A stretch of DNA of 64,000 nt from Rhodococcus sp. 105337 (GTDB taxonomy: Bacteria > Actinomycetota > Actinomycetes > Mycobacteriales > Mycobacteriaceae): NCBI RefSeq assembly GCF_012844225.1, contig NZ_JABAGQ010000003.1, positions 348,027-412,026 on the forward strand. Reading direction: 5' to 3'. Below are positions 26,729-36,868 of this stretch, in pieces. The notes beneath the pieces were generated by a model. That model saw only the letters and a list, made by a program, of their open reading frames with translations. It had not been told where the DNA came from and did no database searches. Position 1 is the first letter of the stretch. The number at the start of each line of letters is the position of its first letter. Made by a program: the position numbers and the translations under genes.

Positions 26729-26795
26729 TGCACGCCTTTCGGGTCGGACCAAGCGCGGCAAGGTGCAGATCACACGGTACCCTTGCCAGCAACAC

Positions 26796-26809
26796 TAGAA
26801 CCTGTTCTA
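26796..26809. promoter_or_regulatory. KstR-type operator, divergent promoter
   Basis: TAGAACCTGTTCTA matches TnnAACnnGTTnnA perfectly and is symmetric apart from its two central bases. It lies 67 bases upstream of the F420 oxidoreductase and only 9 bases before the GTG of the DUF35 gene. Confidence 0.85.
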
Positions 26810-26818
26810 CTCGAACTT

Positions 26819-27790
26819 GTGAGCCTGGGAAAGAGTGCGGTCGCCGAGCCACCGCTGAATGCACCGCTGAATCTGAAGTTCGACTACACACGATCCACCG
26901 GGCCGACCGTGGGCGCGTTCGTCACCGGACTGCGCGACGGTCGCATCGTCGGTGCGCGCGGATCCGACGGCAGGATCTTCGTCCCGCCCCCGGAATACGA
27001 CCCCGTCACCCATGAACCGCTCACCGATTTCGTCGAGGTGGGCCTGACGGGAACCGTCGTCAGCTGGACGTGGAATGCGGACCCGTTGCCGGGCCAGCCC
27101 TTCGACCGGCCTTTCGCATGGGCTCTCGTCCGCCTCGACGGTGCCGACACCTCGATGCTCCACGCAGTGGACGTCGCCTCCCCCGACGACATCGACACCG
27201 GCATGCGCGTCCGGGTCCGCTGGGCCTCCGAACGCACCGGCGGAATCCACGACATCGCGGCCTTCGAGCCCGGTGAAGCGACCGCGGACACACCGTCCGA
27301 GCCCGGCGAGCCCGTCTCGATGATCACCACTCCCGTCGACCTGCACTACCGGCACAGCGCGTCACCCGAAGAATCCTGGTATCTCCGGGGATTGAAGGAA
27401 GGCAAGATCATCGGCGGCCGCACGGGTCCCGGTGAGAAGGTGTACGTGCCGCCGCGCGGGGCGAGCCCCACCGACGGCGTCCCCACCAAGGAACCGGTCG
27501 AGTTGCCCGACAAGGGCACCGTCACGACGTTCTGCATCGTCAACGTGCCGTTCATGGGCCAGCAGATCAAGCCTCCTTACGTCGCCGCATATGTGCTGCT
27601 CGACGGTGCCGACATCCCGTTCCTCCACCTCATTCTCGAGTGCGAGGCCACCGACGTGCGCATGGGAATGCGTGTCGAGGCCAAGTGGCGACCGCGGGAA
27701 GAGTGGGACCACACACTGCGCAACATCGAATACTTCCGCCCGACCGGCGAGCCCGACGCCGAGTTCGACACCTTCAAACACCACCTCTAG
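26819..27790 (+). CDS. Double DUF35 (OB-fold, acyl-CoA-associated) protein, Rv3521 type
   Basis: 323-residue protein with two DUF35-like OB-fold repeats: one around residues 30-145 (GAFVTGLRDGRIVGARGSDG) and one around residues 185-320 (WYLRGLKEGKIIGGRTGPG). It matches Mtb Rv3521 in position before ltp4 and ltp3. DUF35 proteins pair with thiolase-like aldolases, so this one probably partners Ltp3/Ltp4. GTG 26819 is the only plausible start; there is no ribosome site and the KstR box is 9 bases upstream, pointing to a leaderless message. The zinc-ribbon cysteines of many DUF35 proteins are absent. Confidence 0.85.
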   Translation: MSLGKSAVAEPPLNAPLNLKFDYTRSTGPTVGAFVTGLRDGRIVGARGSDGRIFVPPPEYDPVTHEPLTDFVEVGLTGTVVSWTWNADPLPGQPFDRPFAWALVRLDGADTSMLHAVDVASPDDIDTGMRVRVRWASERTGGIHDIAAFEPGEATADTPSEPGEPVSMITTPVDLHYRHSASPEESWYLRGLKEGKIIGGRTGPGEKVYVPPRGASPTDGVPTKEPVELPDKGTVTTFCIVNVPFMGQQIKPPYVAAYVLLDGADIPFLHLILECEATDVRMGMRVEAKWRPREEWDHTLRNIEYFRPTGEPDAEFDTFKHHL

Positions 27791-27804
27791 GAGCGTCGAG
27801 CACC

Positions 27805-28866
27805 ATGACAGACATTGCAGTCGTCGGCTTCGCGCACGCCCCCCACGTGCGCGAGACATTCGGCACCACCAACGGTGTCGAGATGCTCGTCCCCTGTTTC
27901 CAGGAGCTCTACGACAAGCTCGGCATCACGAAGTCCGATATCGGGTTCTGGTGCTCCGGGTCTTCGGATTACCTGGCCGGGCGCGCCTTCTCGTTCATCT
28001 CGGCCATCGACGCCATCGGCGCCGTCCCGCCCATCAACGAGTCACACGTCGAGATGGACGCCGCCTGGGCGCTCTACGAGGCGTGGGTCAAACTCATCAC
28101 CGGCGAAGTGGACACCGCACTGGTCTACGGCTTCGGCAAGTCGTCGGCCGGCACCCTGCGGCGGACACTGTCGCTGCAACTCGATCCGTATCTCGTCGCA
28201 CCGCTCGGCGTCGACTCCGTCTCCCTTGCCGGACTGCAGGCCCGGATGGGTCTCGAATCCGGGAAGTGGACGGATCGCGAGATGGCCGAAGTAGCCGTGC
28301 GCTCTCTCGCCGCAGCGAAGAACAACCCGAAGGCCCAGCTCTCCGGCGACCTCGACATCGACGAACTCCTGTCCCGCCCGTACATCGCCGACCCGCTCCG
28401 GAAGCACGACTGCGCTCCCGTCACCGACGGCGCCGCCGCAATCGTTCTGGCCACAGGAGACCGCGCACGCGAACTGTGCGAGAACCCCGCCTGGATCACC
28501 GGAATCGAGCATCGGATCGACTCGCCGAACTTCGGCGCCGCCGACCTCACCACCGCGCCGTCCGCGCGTGCCGCGGCACGCGCCGTGACGGGCGGCGACA
28601 CCGCGTTCGACGTCGCCGAACTGCACGCCCCGTTCACCCATCAGGAACTCATCCTGCGCGAGGAGATCGGACTCGGCGACGACACCGCCGTCAATCCGTC
28701 GGGCGGTCCGCTCAGCGGCAACGCGATGTTCTCCGGCGGCCTCGAGCGAATCGGTTACGCCGCACAAGCGATCATGAACGGGACAGCGGGTCGCGCGCTG
28801 GCCCACGCGACGAGTGGCGCACTGCTGCAACAGAATCTGGTAGCTGTCCTGGAGGGACGTAACTGA
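27805..28866 (+). CDS. ltp4: Thiolase-like steroid aldolase Ltp4
   Basis: Thiolase-superfamily (SCP-x/lipid-transfer-like) protein of 353 residues, the counterpart of Mtb Ltp4 (Rv3522, 354 residues). Visible features are IGFWCSGSSDYLAGRAF near residue 55, DGAAAIVLATGDRA, and the C-terminal PSGGPLSGNAMFSGGLERIG. In Rhodococcus, Ltp3 and Ltp4 are reported aldol-lyases for C24-branched sterol side chains. It ends in TGATG shared with ltp3, so the pair is translationally coupled and probably forms a heteromer. Confidence 0.88.
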   Translation: MTDIAVVGFAHAPHVRETFGTTNGVEMLVPCFQELYDKLGITKSDIGFWCSGSSDYLAGRAFSFISAIDAIGAVPPINESHVEMDAAWALYEAWVKLITGEVDTALVYGFGKSSAGTLRRTLSLQLDPYLVAPLGVDSVSLAGLQARMGLESGKWTDREMAEVAVRSLAAAKNNPKAQLSGDLDIDELLSRPYIADPLRKHDCAPVTDGAAAIVLATGDRARELCENPAWITGIEHRIDSPNFGAADLTTAPSARAAARAVTGGDTAFDVAELHAPFTHQELILREEIGLGDDTAVNPSGGPLSGNAMFSGGLERIGYAAQAIMNGTAGRALAHATSGALLQQNLVAVLEGRN

Positions 28867-30041
28867 TGGCCAAGCAACCCGCAGCTGTCCTGGGCACCGG
28901 GCAGACCCATTACGTCGCCAAGCGTCACGACGTATCGATGTCCGGCCTGGTGCGCGAGGCGATCGACCGCGCCATGCTCGACGCCCAGGTGGGCTGGGAC
29001 GACATCGACGCCGTCATCATCGGCAAGGCACCCGACCTGTTCGAGGGCGTCATGATGCCCGAGTTGTCGATGGTCGATGCGATCGGCGCCACCGGCAAAC
29101 CGATGCTGCGCGTACACACGGCGGGGTCGGTGGGAGGATCCACCGCCAACGTCGCGGCGAGCATGGTGCAGTCCGGCGTCCACCGCCGAGTCCTCGCCGT
29201 GGCGTGGGAGAAGCAGTCCGAATCCAACGCGATGTGGGCGCTGTCGACACCGGTGCCGTTCACGATGCCGGTCGGTGCGGGCGCGGGCGGCTACTTCGCC
29301 CCGCACGTCCGCTCCTACATCCGCAGGTCCGGCGCCCCGGAGCACGTGGGCGCGATGGTGGCGGTCAAAGACCGGCTCAACGGTGCGAAGAACCCGTACG
29401 CACACCTCAGGCAGCCGGACATCACCCTGGAGAAGGTTCAGGCATCGCAGATGCTGTGGGACCCCATCCGCTACGACGAAACCTGCCCGTCGTCGGACGG
29501 CGCGTGTGCCGTGGTGATCGGTGACTCCGACAGCGCCGCCGCGGCAGAGGCCGCCGGGCGCCCGGTGGCGTGGATCCACGCCACCGCGATGCGGACCGAA
29601 CCCACGACGTACGCGGGCCGCGACCAGGTCGACCCCCAGGCCGGCCGGGACGCGGCAGCAGCATTGTGGAAGCAGGCGGGCATCACCGATCCGCTCACCG
29701 AAATCGACTGCGCCGAAATCTACGTCCCCTTTTCCTGGTTCGAGCCGATGTGGCTCGAGAACCTCGGATTCACTCCGCAGGGATCGGGCTGGAAGCTGAC
29801 CGAGTCCGGCGAAACCGCGATCGGGGGACAACTGCCGATCAACATGTCCGGCGGGGTCCTGTGCTCCAACCCCATCGGCGCGTCCGGCATGATCCGCTTC
29901 GCCGAGGCCGCGATCCAGGTCATGGGCAAGGCCGGCGACCACCAGGTCGACGGTGCCCGCAAAGCACTCGGTCACGCCTACGGCGGTGGTTCGCAGTACT
30001 TCTCGATGTGGGTGGTTTCTTCCGATCGACCGACGAACTAG
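28866..30041 (+). CDS. ltp3: Thiolase-like steroid aldolase Ltp3
   Basis: Thiolase-superfamily protein of 391 residues matching Mtb Ltp3 (Rv3523, 394 residues). Segments include AAVLGTGQTHYVAKRHDVSM at the start, HTAGSVGGSTANVAASMVQ at about residues 79-97, CPSSDGACAVVIGD and NMSGGVLCSNPIGASGMIR. It starts at the ATG overlapping the ltp4 stop. It acts with Ltp4 and the preceding DUF35 protein in retro-aldol cleavage of branched side chains (campesterol/sitosterol type) according to work on Rhodococcus homologues. Confidence 0.88.
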   Translation: MAKQPAAVLGTGQTHYVAKRHDVSMSGLVREAIDRAMLDAQVGWDDIDAVIIGKAPDLFEGVMMPELSMVDAIGATGKPMLRVHTAGSVGGSTANVAASMVQSGVHRRVLAVAWEKQSESNAMWALSTPVPFTMPVGAGAGGYFAPHVRSYIRRSGAPEHVGAMVAVKDRLNGAKNPYAHLRQPDITLEKVQASQMLWDPIRYDETCPSSDGACAVVIGDSDSAAAAEAAGRPVAWIHATAMRTEPTTYAGRDQVDPQAGRDAAAALWKQAGITDPLTEIDCAEIYVPFSWFEPMWLENLGFTPQGSGWKLTESGETAIGGQLPINMSGGVLCSNPIGASGMIRFAEAAIQVMGKAGDHQVDGARKALGHAYGGGSQYFSMWVVSSDRPTN

Positions 30042-30050
30042 GAGCGTCAC

Positions 30051-30932
30051 ATGGTGGATTTCACCGTCGGGGTCGCGATGACGCCGCTCGATCAGTTGAG
30101 CGGTATCGCGCGCACCGCCGAGGAGTGCGGGTTCTCGTCGATCGCCCTTCCCGACTCACTGTTCTTCATGGAGAAGCAGACCGTCGACTATCCGTACACC
30201 CCGGACGGGTCCCGGATGTGGACGGCAGACACACCGTGGGTGGATCCGCTGATCGCCGCCGCCGCGATGGGCGCGGCGACCTCGACCATCCGGTTCTATA
30301 CCCAGGTGTTGAAGTTGGGGTCGCGCAACCCTGTTCTGCTGGCTCGCCAAGTCGGCTCCGTCGCGAATCTGACGGGAGACCGGTTCGGTCTCGGAGTCGG
30401 CATCGGCTGGGCACCGGAAGAATTCGAGTGGTGCGGCGTCCCATATGCCCGGCGCGGCAAGCGCGTCGACGAAATGATCGATGTGCTGAAGCTGATTCTC
30501 GGTGGCGGCATGGTCGAGCATCACGGCGAGTTCTTCGAATTCGACCGGCTTCAGATGAGTCCGGCTCCCAGTACCCCGGTGCCGCTCTACGTGGGTGGGC
30601 ACACCGATATCGCGCTGCGTCGTGCCGCACGGGTCGGTGACGGCTGGACGTCGGCCATGATCGGGTTCGACGACCTGGTGGCGGTCATCGACCGGCTGCG
30701 GGTCCTGCGCGACGAATACGGGCGGTCCGACGTGCCGTTCGAGATCCAGGCTGTGTGTGTCGATCGGTTCGGTTCGTCCGGTTACGCCGAGCTGGCCGAT
30801 GCGGGCGTCACCGACATCATCGTGGTGCCGTGGATCTTCGACGGCCACGGGTTCGACTCCCCCCTCGAGGCGAAACAGGAATCGCTGCGGAAGTTCGCAG
30901 ACAAGTACATCCACGGAAAGGATGCGGCATGA
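30051..30932 (+). CDS. F420-dependent luciferase-like oxidoreductase (second)
   Basis: LLM-class TIM-barrel protein of 293 residues, nine bases after ltp3 and so in the same operon. Motifs are MVDFTVGVAMTPLDQLSGIA, TQVLKLGSRNPVLLARQVGS and GDRFGLGVGIGWAPEEFEW, typical of F420 or flavin enzymes of this class. It differs clearly from the family member at 25691-26728. The stop overlaps the next gene (ATGA). It may reduce or oxidise an intermediate of branched side-chain cleavage; substrate unknown. Confidence 0.83.
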   Translation: MVDFTVGVAMTPLDQLSGIARTAEECGFSSIALPDSLFFMEKQTVDYPYTPDGSRMWTADTPWVDPLIAAAAMGAATSTIRFYTQVLKLGSRNPVLLARQVGSVANLTGDRFGLGVGIGWAPEEFEWCGVPYARRGKRVDEMIDVLKLILGGGMVEHHGEFFEFDRLQMSPAPSTPVPLYVGGHTDIALRRAARVGDGWTSAMIGFDDLVAVIDRLRVLRDEYGRSDVPFEIQAVCVDRFGSSGYAELADAGVTDIIVVPWIFDGHGFDSPLEAKQESLRKFADKYIHGKDAA

Positions 30933-31342
30933 GCGAGGAACACCCCGCACGGGTGGCGGCGCGCGCGTCGCAAACGGCAGCCAGCGGCAAACGCAAGGAC
31001 GAGTGGCTCGCGGTCTTCGCAGACGACGCGTGCGTCGAAGACCCGGTGGGGCCGTCGGGATTCGACCCGGAAGGCAAGGGGCACACGGGCCGCGATGCCA
31101 TCGCCGCGTTCTACGACATGACGATCGCCAACACCGACAAGCTCGAGTTCCTCATCGACGACGTGCTGGTGTGCGGTGACGAGTGCGTCAATATCGGCAC
31201 CATTCGCACCACGATGGCCGGGAACATCGTCGATGCCGAGGGGGCCTTCGTCTACCGGGTGAACGGCGACGGCAAGATCGTGTCGCTGCGGGCGTTCTGG
31301 GAGATGGACCGAGCCATGAAGACGGTACGTCCGGCCCCGTAG
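30929..31342 (+). CDS. SnoaL/ketosteroid-isomerase-fold protein
   Basis: 137-residue protein of the NTF2/SnoaL fold. VFADDACVEDPVGPSG near residues 30-45 matches the strand and catalytic Asp of bacterial ketosteroid isomerases, and NGDGKIVSLRAFWEMDRA matches the C-terminal part. However, the N-terminal Tyr and the second active-site Asp of true isomerases are not found where expected, unlike in the protein at 58919-59302. It therefore may isomerise or bind a different substrate. It overlaps the preceding F420 gene. Confidence 0.75.
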   Translation: MSEEHPARVAARASQTAASGKRKDEWLAVFADDACVEDPVGPSGFDPEGKGHTGRDAIAAFYDMTIANTDKLEFLIDDVLVCGDECVNIGTIRTTMAGNIVDAEGAFVYRVNGDGKIVSLRAFWEMDRAMKTVRPAP

Positions 31343-31367
31343 GGCCGGTCCCTCGTAGAGTCGGGGG

Positions 31368-31943
31368 ATGAGCACCGCCGGAATCGTTCTCGCAGCAGGG
31401 GACGGCTCGCGATTGGGTGGGCGCGCGAAAGCGCTCCTGCCCCACCGCGGCCGTCCCCTGCTGCATACCGTGACCACCGCGCTCGCCGACGGCGGGTGCG
31501 ACGAGGTGATCGTGGTGCTCGGTGCGTACGCCGGCGAGGTCGCCGCGGCGTGTCCGCCGGATAGCACCGTGGTGGTCAATCCGGAGTGGAGCACCGGGAT
31601 GTCGACGTCGCTGCGCCGCGGCGTCGACGCTGCTGGCGGTCACGCCACGGTGGCGCTCACCGTCGTGGACTTCCCCGGCATCACCGCCGAACTGGTCCGG
31701 CACGTACTGGGCGAACACCACGGCGGAACGGTGACGCTGCCGGTGTTCGACGACCGGCCCGGTCATCCGGTCGTGTTCGACCGTGCCGACGCGGTCGCAG
31801 CGGCCCGGCAGGCCACCGCGGACGAGGGCGCCCGCAGTTACCTTGCGCACCACCGCGACCGGGTACGGCGTCTGGACTGCACCACCCTCGCGGATGCCGG
31901 AGACGTCGACACGGTGGACGATCTGCACCGGCTCGAGCCCTGA
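31368..31943 (+). CDS. MobA/MocA-like nucleotidyltransferase
   Basis: 191-residue NTP-transferase-domain protein. The N-terminus has AGIVLAAGDGSRLGGRAKAL with the pyrophosphorylase loop, followed by ALTVVDFPGITAELVRHVL and RPGHPVVFD, as in MocA/MobA molybdenum-cofactor nucleotidyltransferases. It lies 25 bases after the SnoaL-fold gene, so it may be read from the same transcript, but no molybdoenzyme is in the window. It probably serves cofactor maturation for an enzyme elsewhere. Confidence 0.78.
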   Translation: MSTAGIVLAAGDGSRLGGRAKALLPHRGRPLLHTVTTALADGGCDEVIVVLGAYAGEVAAACPPDSTVVVNPEWSTGMSTSLRRGVDAAGGHATVALTVVDFPGITAELVRHVLGEHHGGTVTLPVFDDRPGHPVVFDRADAVAAARQATADEGARSYLAHHRDRVRRLDCTTLADAGDVDTVDDLHRLEP

Positions 31944-32016
31944 ACACGCGACGGCCGCCGGACATTCCCGTCTCCGACCGCCGCGCCCTGACCATCCCGC
32001 AGGTGTCGCGAACGAC

Positions 32017-32050
32017 GCGGTCCCCCGCACCCGAAGGTGCGGGGGACCGC
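32017..32050. terminator. Bidirectional terminator between the ltp operon and cyp125
   Basis: Perfect 15-base stem GCGGTCCCCCGCACC with loop CGAA, between convergent genes. Confidence 0.88.
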
Positions 32051-32064
32051 GGTACTGCCGTGTG

Positions 32065-33318
32065 TCAGTGCTTCACCGGGCATCCACCCGACGTCTTGTA
32101 GTCCACCTCGAAGTCCTTGATTCCGTTGAGCCACCCGGACCGCAGGCGACGCGGATCACCGATCTTCGTGATGTCGGGAATGTGGTCGGCGATCGCTCCG
32201 AAGATCAGATCGACCTCCATGCGCGCGAGGTTCGCGCCGAGGCAGTAGTGCGCACCTGTGCCGCCGAACGCCAGATGCGGATTCGGGTCGCGCAGAATGT
32301 CGAACTCACGCGGCTTCTCGAAGACTTCTTCGTCGTTGTTCGCCGACGCGTACAGCATCACGACGCGGTCGCCCTTGCGGATCGCCTGCCCGCCGAGTTC
32401 GGTGTCCTCGAGTGCGGTGCGCTGGAAGGACGTGACCGGCGTGGCCCAGCGGATGATCTCGTCGGCAGCGGTCTTCGGGCGGTCGCGCTTGAAGATCTCC
32501 CACTGCTCGGGATTGTCGAGGAACGCCGCCATGCCGTGCGTGATCGCGTTGCGGGTGGTCTCGTTGCCGGCAACAGCGAGCACGATGAAGAAGAAGCCGA
32601 ACTCCTCGGGAGCGAGTTCGTCGCCGTCGATGTCGGCCTCGATCAAGGCGGTGACGATGTCGTCCGCCGGGTTCGCCTTGCGGTCGGCCGCCATCTGGTA
32701 GGCGTAGCCGAGCACCTCCATCGACGCCGCCGCCGGGTCGGCGGTGTTGTCGGGATCGTCGTAGCCCGTCATCTGGTTGGACCATTCGAAGATCTTCGAG
32801 CGGTCTTCCTGCGGGACACCGATGAGGTCCGCGATGGCCTGCAGGGGCAGTTCCGCGGCGATCTGGGTGACGAAGTCGCCCTGACCGGCGGTGCACGCAT
32901 CCTGGACGATGGACTTCGCGCGGCGGTCGAGTTCGTCGCGCAGACCGTTGATGGCGCGCGGGGTGAAACCACGGGCAACGAGCTTGCGGAGCTTGGTGTG
33001 CTCGGGTGCGTCCTTGTTCAGCAGGACGTGGCGCTGCAGTTCGATAGCCTCTCGGGGCATGTCGTCGTTGAACCGCGGGATCGCGGTGTTCTCCCAGTTG
33101 GAGAACACGTCGCTCCGGCGGGAGACCTCACGGACCTCCTCGTGGCGGGACACCACCCAGAACCCGTCGTCGTGGAATCCCCCCTTGTCGGGGGACTTCT
33201 TGTTCCACCACACCGGTGCCGTCTTCCGGAGTTCGGCGAACTCTTCGAAGGGCATGCGGTCTGCATACAAGTCGGGATCGGTGAAGTCGATTCCCTCGGG
33301 GATGTTCGGCTGCGCCAC
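32065..33318 (-). CDS. cyp125: Steroid C26-monooxygenase CYP125
   Basis: Cytochrome P450 of 417 residues that oxidises the sterol side-chain terminus (C26/C27) to the acid. It is recognisable as CYP125 from NIPEGIDFTDPDLYADR, ENTAIPRFNDD and SGWLNGIKDFEVDY. The I-helix reads AVAGNETTRNAITHG, the ExxR motif is EIIR, and the haem loop is FGGTGAHYCLGANLARME. GTG 33318 follows GGAGA. A perfect KstR-type box lies 38 bases upstream; divergent fadA5 is the neighbour, as in Mtb (Rv3545c/Rv3546). Confidence 0.95.
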   Translation of the reverse strand: MAQPNIPEGIDFTDPDLYADRMPFEEFAELRKTAPVWWNKKSPDKGGFHDDGFWVVSRHEEVREVSRRSDVFSNWENTAIPRFNDDMPREAIELQRHVLLNKDAPEHTKLRKLVARGFTPRAINGLRDELDRRAKSIVQDACTAGQGDFVTQIAAELPLQAIADLIGVPQEDRSKIFEWSNQMTGYDDPDNTADPAAASMEVLGYAYQMAADRKANPADDIVTALIEADIDGDELAPEEFGFFFIVLAVAGNETTRNAITHGMAAFLDNPEQWEIFKRDRPKTAADEIIRWATPVTSFQRTALEDTELGGQAIRKGDRVVMLYASANNDEEVFEKPREFDILRDPNPHLAFGGTGAHYCLGANLARMEVDLIFGAIADHIPDITKIGDPRRLRSGWLNGIKDFEVDYKTSGGCPVKH

Positions 33319-33355
33319 TTATCTCTCCTGCCTGGCGAGTACCGCTCGCGTGATG

Positions 33356-33369
33356 TGTAACACGTTCTA
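33356..33369. promoter_or_regulatory. KstR-type operator before cyp125
   Basis: TGTAACACGTTCTA, full match to TnnAACnnGTTnnA, 38 bases upstream of the cyp125 start. Confidence 0.85.
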
Positions 33370-33399
33370 AAACCATTCAAACACAGGCGCGGCTCGTGA

Positions 33400-35152
<1,753 letters not shown>

Positions 35153-35229
35153 GACGGCGACCCGCGGCAACACCGGAATGCGGGAATACTGGCACCGGTA
35201 GTTACACGCTTTCGAGAAGGGATGTCGCG

Positions 35230-35889
35230 ATGGCAACCACGAACCACGACCAGGTCCTCGACCGACGGGAGATCGCAGCAGCGCTGCTGCGTGCTCTGGA
35301 ACAACGTCACGAGGTACTCGATGCCATCGTCGAGAGCGCCGACCGAGCGGAGGCGGTGACCGCAATCGCCGCGCTGCTCGAGACGAGTGAGTTCTGCGCG
35401 GAGGCGGTGCTCAACCTCCCGTTCCGCCGCTTGACCAAGGCCGAGCGCAAGAAGATCCGGGAAGAACTCGAAGATCTCGACGCCGTAGTCCACTGGACGA
35501 CGGCGGCACGGCCCTACGCGACGGGCGCGCATTTCCGCGTGCGTCCGATCTCGGACACGGCGACCGACCTGGAGTTGCTCGAGGCCAGGTGTGCCGACCA
35601 GCTGGGCGACAACAGCGCCGAAAGCGTCGCCGCCGAGCAGGCGCGCGGAAACGCGTTGATGAAGGACGAATCCGGGATGTGGCTCGTCGCCGAAGATCTT
35701 TCCGGCGACGAGCCCACCGCGGTCGGATTCGCGTTCGGTGAGCTCGTCGGCAACGAGGTGGAAGTGCGCATCTGGGTTCGCCCCGAACTGCGCAAGCAGG
35801 GTTACGGCACAGCCGTTCTCAAGCAGGCACGCACCGAATTGGCGGCCTACTTCCCCGGTTCGACCCTGATCGTGCGCACACCCGCCTGA
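35230..35889 (+). CDS. GyrA-coiled-coil-like domain fused to a GNAT acetyltransferase
   Basis: 219-residue protein with two parts. Residues about 9-85 (LDRREIAAALLRALEQRHEV and then FRRLTKAERKKIREELEDLD) closely resemble the long-coil segment of DNA gyrase A / topoisomerase IV that contains the LxxLT-E pattern. Residues about 100-219 are a GNAT domain with acetyl-CoA loop RPELRKQGYGTAVLKQA. No catalytic gyrase residues are present. The role is unknown; it might modify or bind a gyrase-like partner. It has its own short upstream region and a terminator after it. Confidence 0.75.
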   Translation: MATTNHDQVLDRREIAAALLRALEQRHEVLDAIVESADRAEAVTAIAALLETSEFCAEAVLNLPFRRLTKAERKKIREELEDLDAVVHWTTAARPYATGAHFRVRPISDTATDLELLEARCADQLGDNSAESVAAEQARGNALMKDESGMWLVAEDLSGDEPTAVGFAFGELVGNEVEVRIWVRPELRKQGYGTAVLKQARTELAAYFPGSTLIVRTPA

Positions 35890-35904
35890 TCTGCGCCGCA
35901 CAAG

Positions 35905-35950
35905 GATGCGCGCTTCCGATAGCTCTCGCTACCGGAAGCGCGCATCTTTT
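35905..35950. terminator. Bidirectional terminator between GNAT fusion and SDR genes
   Basis: 14-base perfect stem GATGCGCGCTTCCG and complement, with an inner short stem (TAGC/GCTA), followed by TTTT. Confidence 0.9.
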
Positions 35951-35953
35951 CTG

Positions 35954-36868
35954 TCAGGCTCCGTACACCGGCGTCGGTGCCTCGGTGGACGCGAGGAGCT
36001 TGTCCACGACCGGTCCGAGTTCCTTGGGATCCCAGCGGTCACCCTTGTCGACGACCTCGCCGTGACGCCAGCCGTCCGCGATGGACACCTTTCCGCCCTC
36101 GACCTCGAACACGCGGCCTGTGACGTCCTTCGATTCGGTGCTGCCGAGCCACACGACGATCGGCGAGATGTTCTCCGCCGCCATCGCATCGAATCCTTCT
36201 TCCGGCGCGGCCATCATCTCGGCCATCGCGCCGCCGGCCCCGACCGTCATGCGGGTGCGTGCGGACGGGGCGATGGCGTTGACGGTGACCCCGTAACGAC
36301 CGAACTCGGCCGCGGCCTGAATCGTGAGTGCGGCGATACCCGCCTTGGCAGCGGCGTAGTTGCCCTGGCCGATGCTGCCCATCAGGCCCGCGCCCGAACT
36401 CGTGTTGATGATGCGCGCGTCGACCGGGTTGCCGGCCTTGGACTCGGCACGCCAGTACGACATGGCGTGGCGCATGGGCGCGAAATGCCCCTTGAGATGT
36501 ACGCGAATCACCGCGTCCCACTCTTCTTCGCTCATGTTCGCGAGCATGCGGTCGCGCAGGAAGCCTGCGTTGTTGACCAGTACGTCGAGCCGCCCGAAGT
36601 TGTCGAGCGCCGTCTTGACGAGATTCTCCGCGCCGGCCCAGTCGGCCACGTCGTCGCCGTTGACGACGGCCTCACCACCGAGAGAACGGATTTCCTCGAC
36701 GACCTGCTCCGCGGGTGATTCTCCGGTCGCGGCGCCGTCGATGCCGGCACCGATGTCGTTGACGACGACCTTCGCGCCTTCCGCGGCGAGGGCCAGCGCG
36801 TGGGCGCGGCCGATTCCCCGGCCCGCGCCCGTCACGATCGCGACGCGTCCGTCCAGCAGTCCACTCAC
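35954..36868 (-). CDS. Short-chain dehydrogenase (Rv3548c type)
   Basis: 304-residue SDR, the same length as Mtb Rv3548c. The NAD(P) loop is TGAGRGIGRAHALALA, followed by NNAG, and the catalytic Ser and YAAAK lie in INTSSGAGLMGSIGQGNYAAAK. It resembles the hydroxyacyl-CoA dehydrogenase domain of peroxisomal multifunctional enzyme 2, suggesting oxidation of a 3-hydroxyacyl-CoA. GTG 36868 overlaps the preceding SDR stop. Confidence 0.85.
   Translation of the reverse strand: MSGLLDGRVAIVTGAGRGIGRAHALALAAEGAKVVVNDIGAGIDGAATGESPAEQVVEEIRSLGGEAVVNGDDVADWAGAENLVKTALDNFGRLDVLVNNAGFLRDRMLANMSEEEWDAVIRVHLKGHFAPMRHAMSYWRAESKAGNPVDARIINTSSGAGLMGSIGQGNYAAAKAGIAALTIQAAAEFGRYGVTVNAIAPSARTRMTVGAGGAMAEMMAAPEEGFDAMAAENISPIVVWLGSTESKDVTGRVFEVEGGKVSIADGWRHGEVVDKGDRWDPKELGPVVDKLLASTEAPTPVYGA

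Noticed and set aside
30929..31342. Calling this protein a steroid delta5-isomerase
   Set aside because: Only one of three catalytic residues could be placed; the fold is right but the activity is not supported.
31368..31943. A molybdoenzyme link between the MocA-like gene and sterol breakdown
   Set aside because: No molybdopterin enzyme is in the window, so a functional link cannot be supported.
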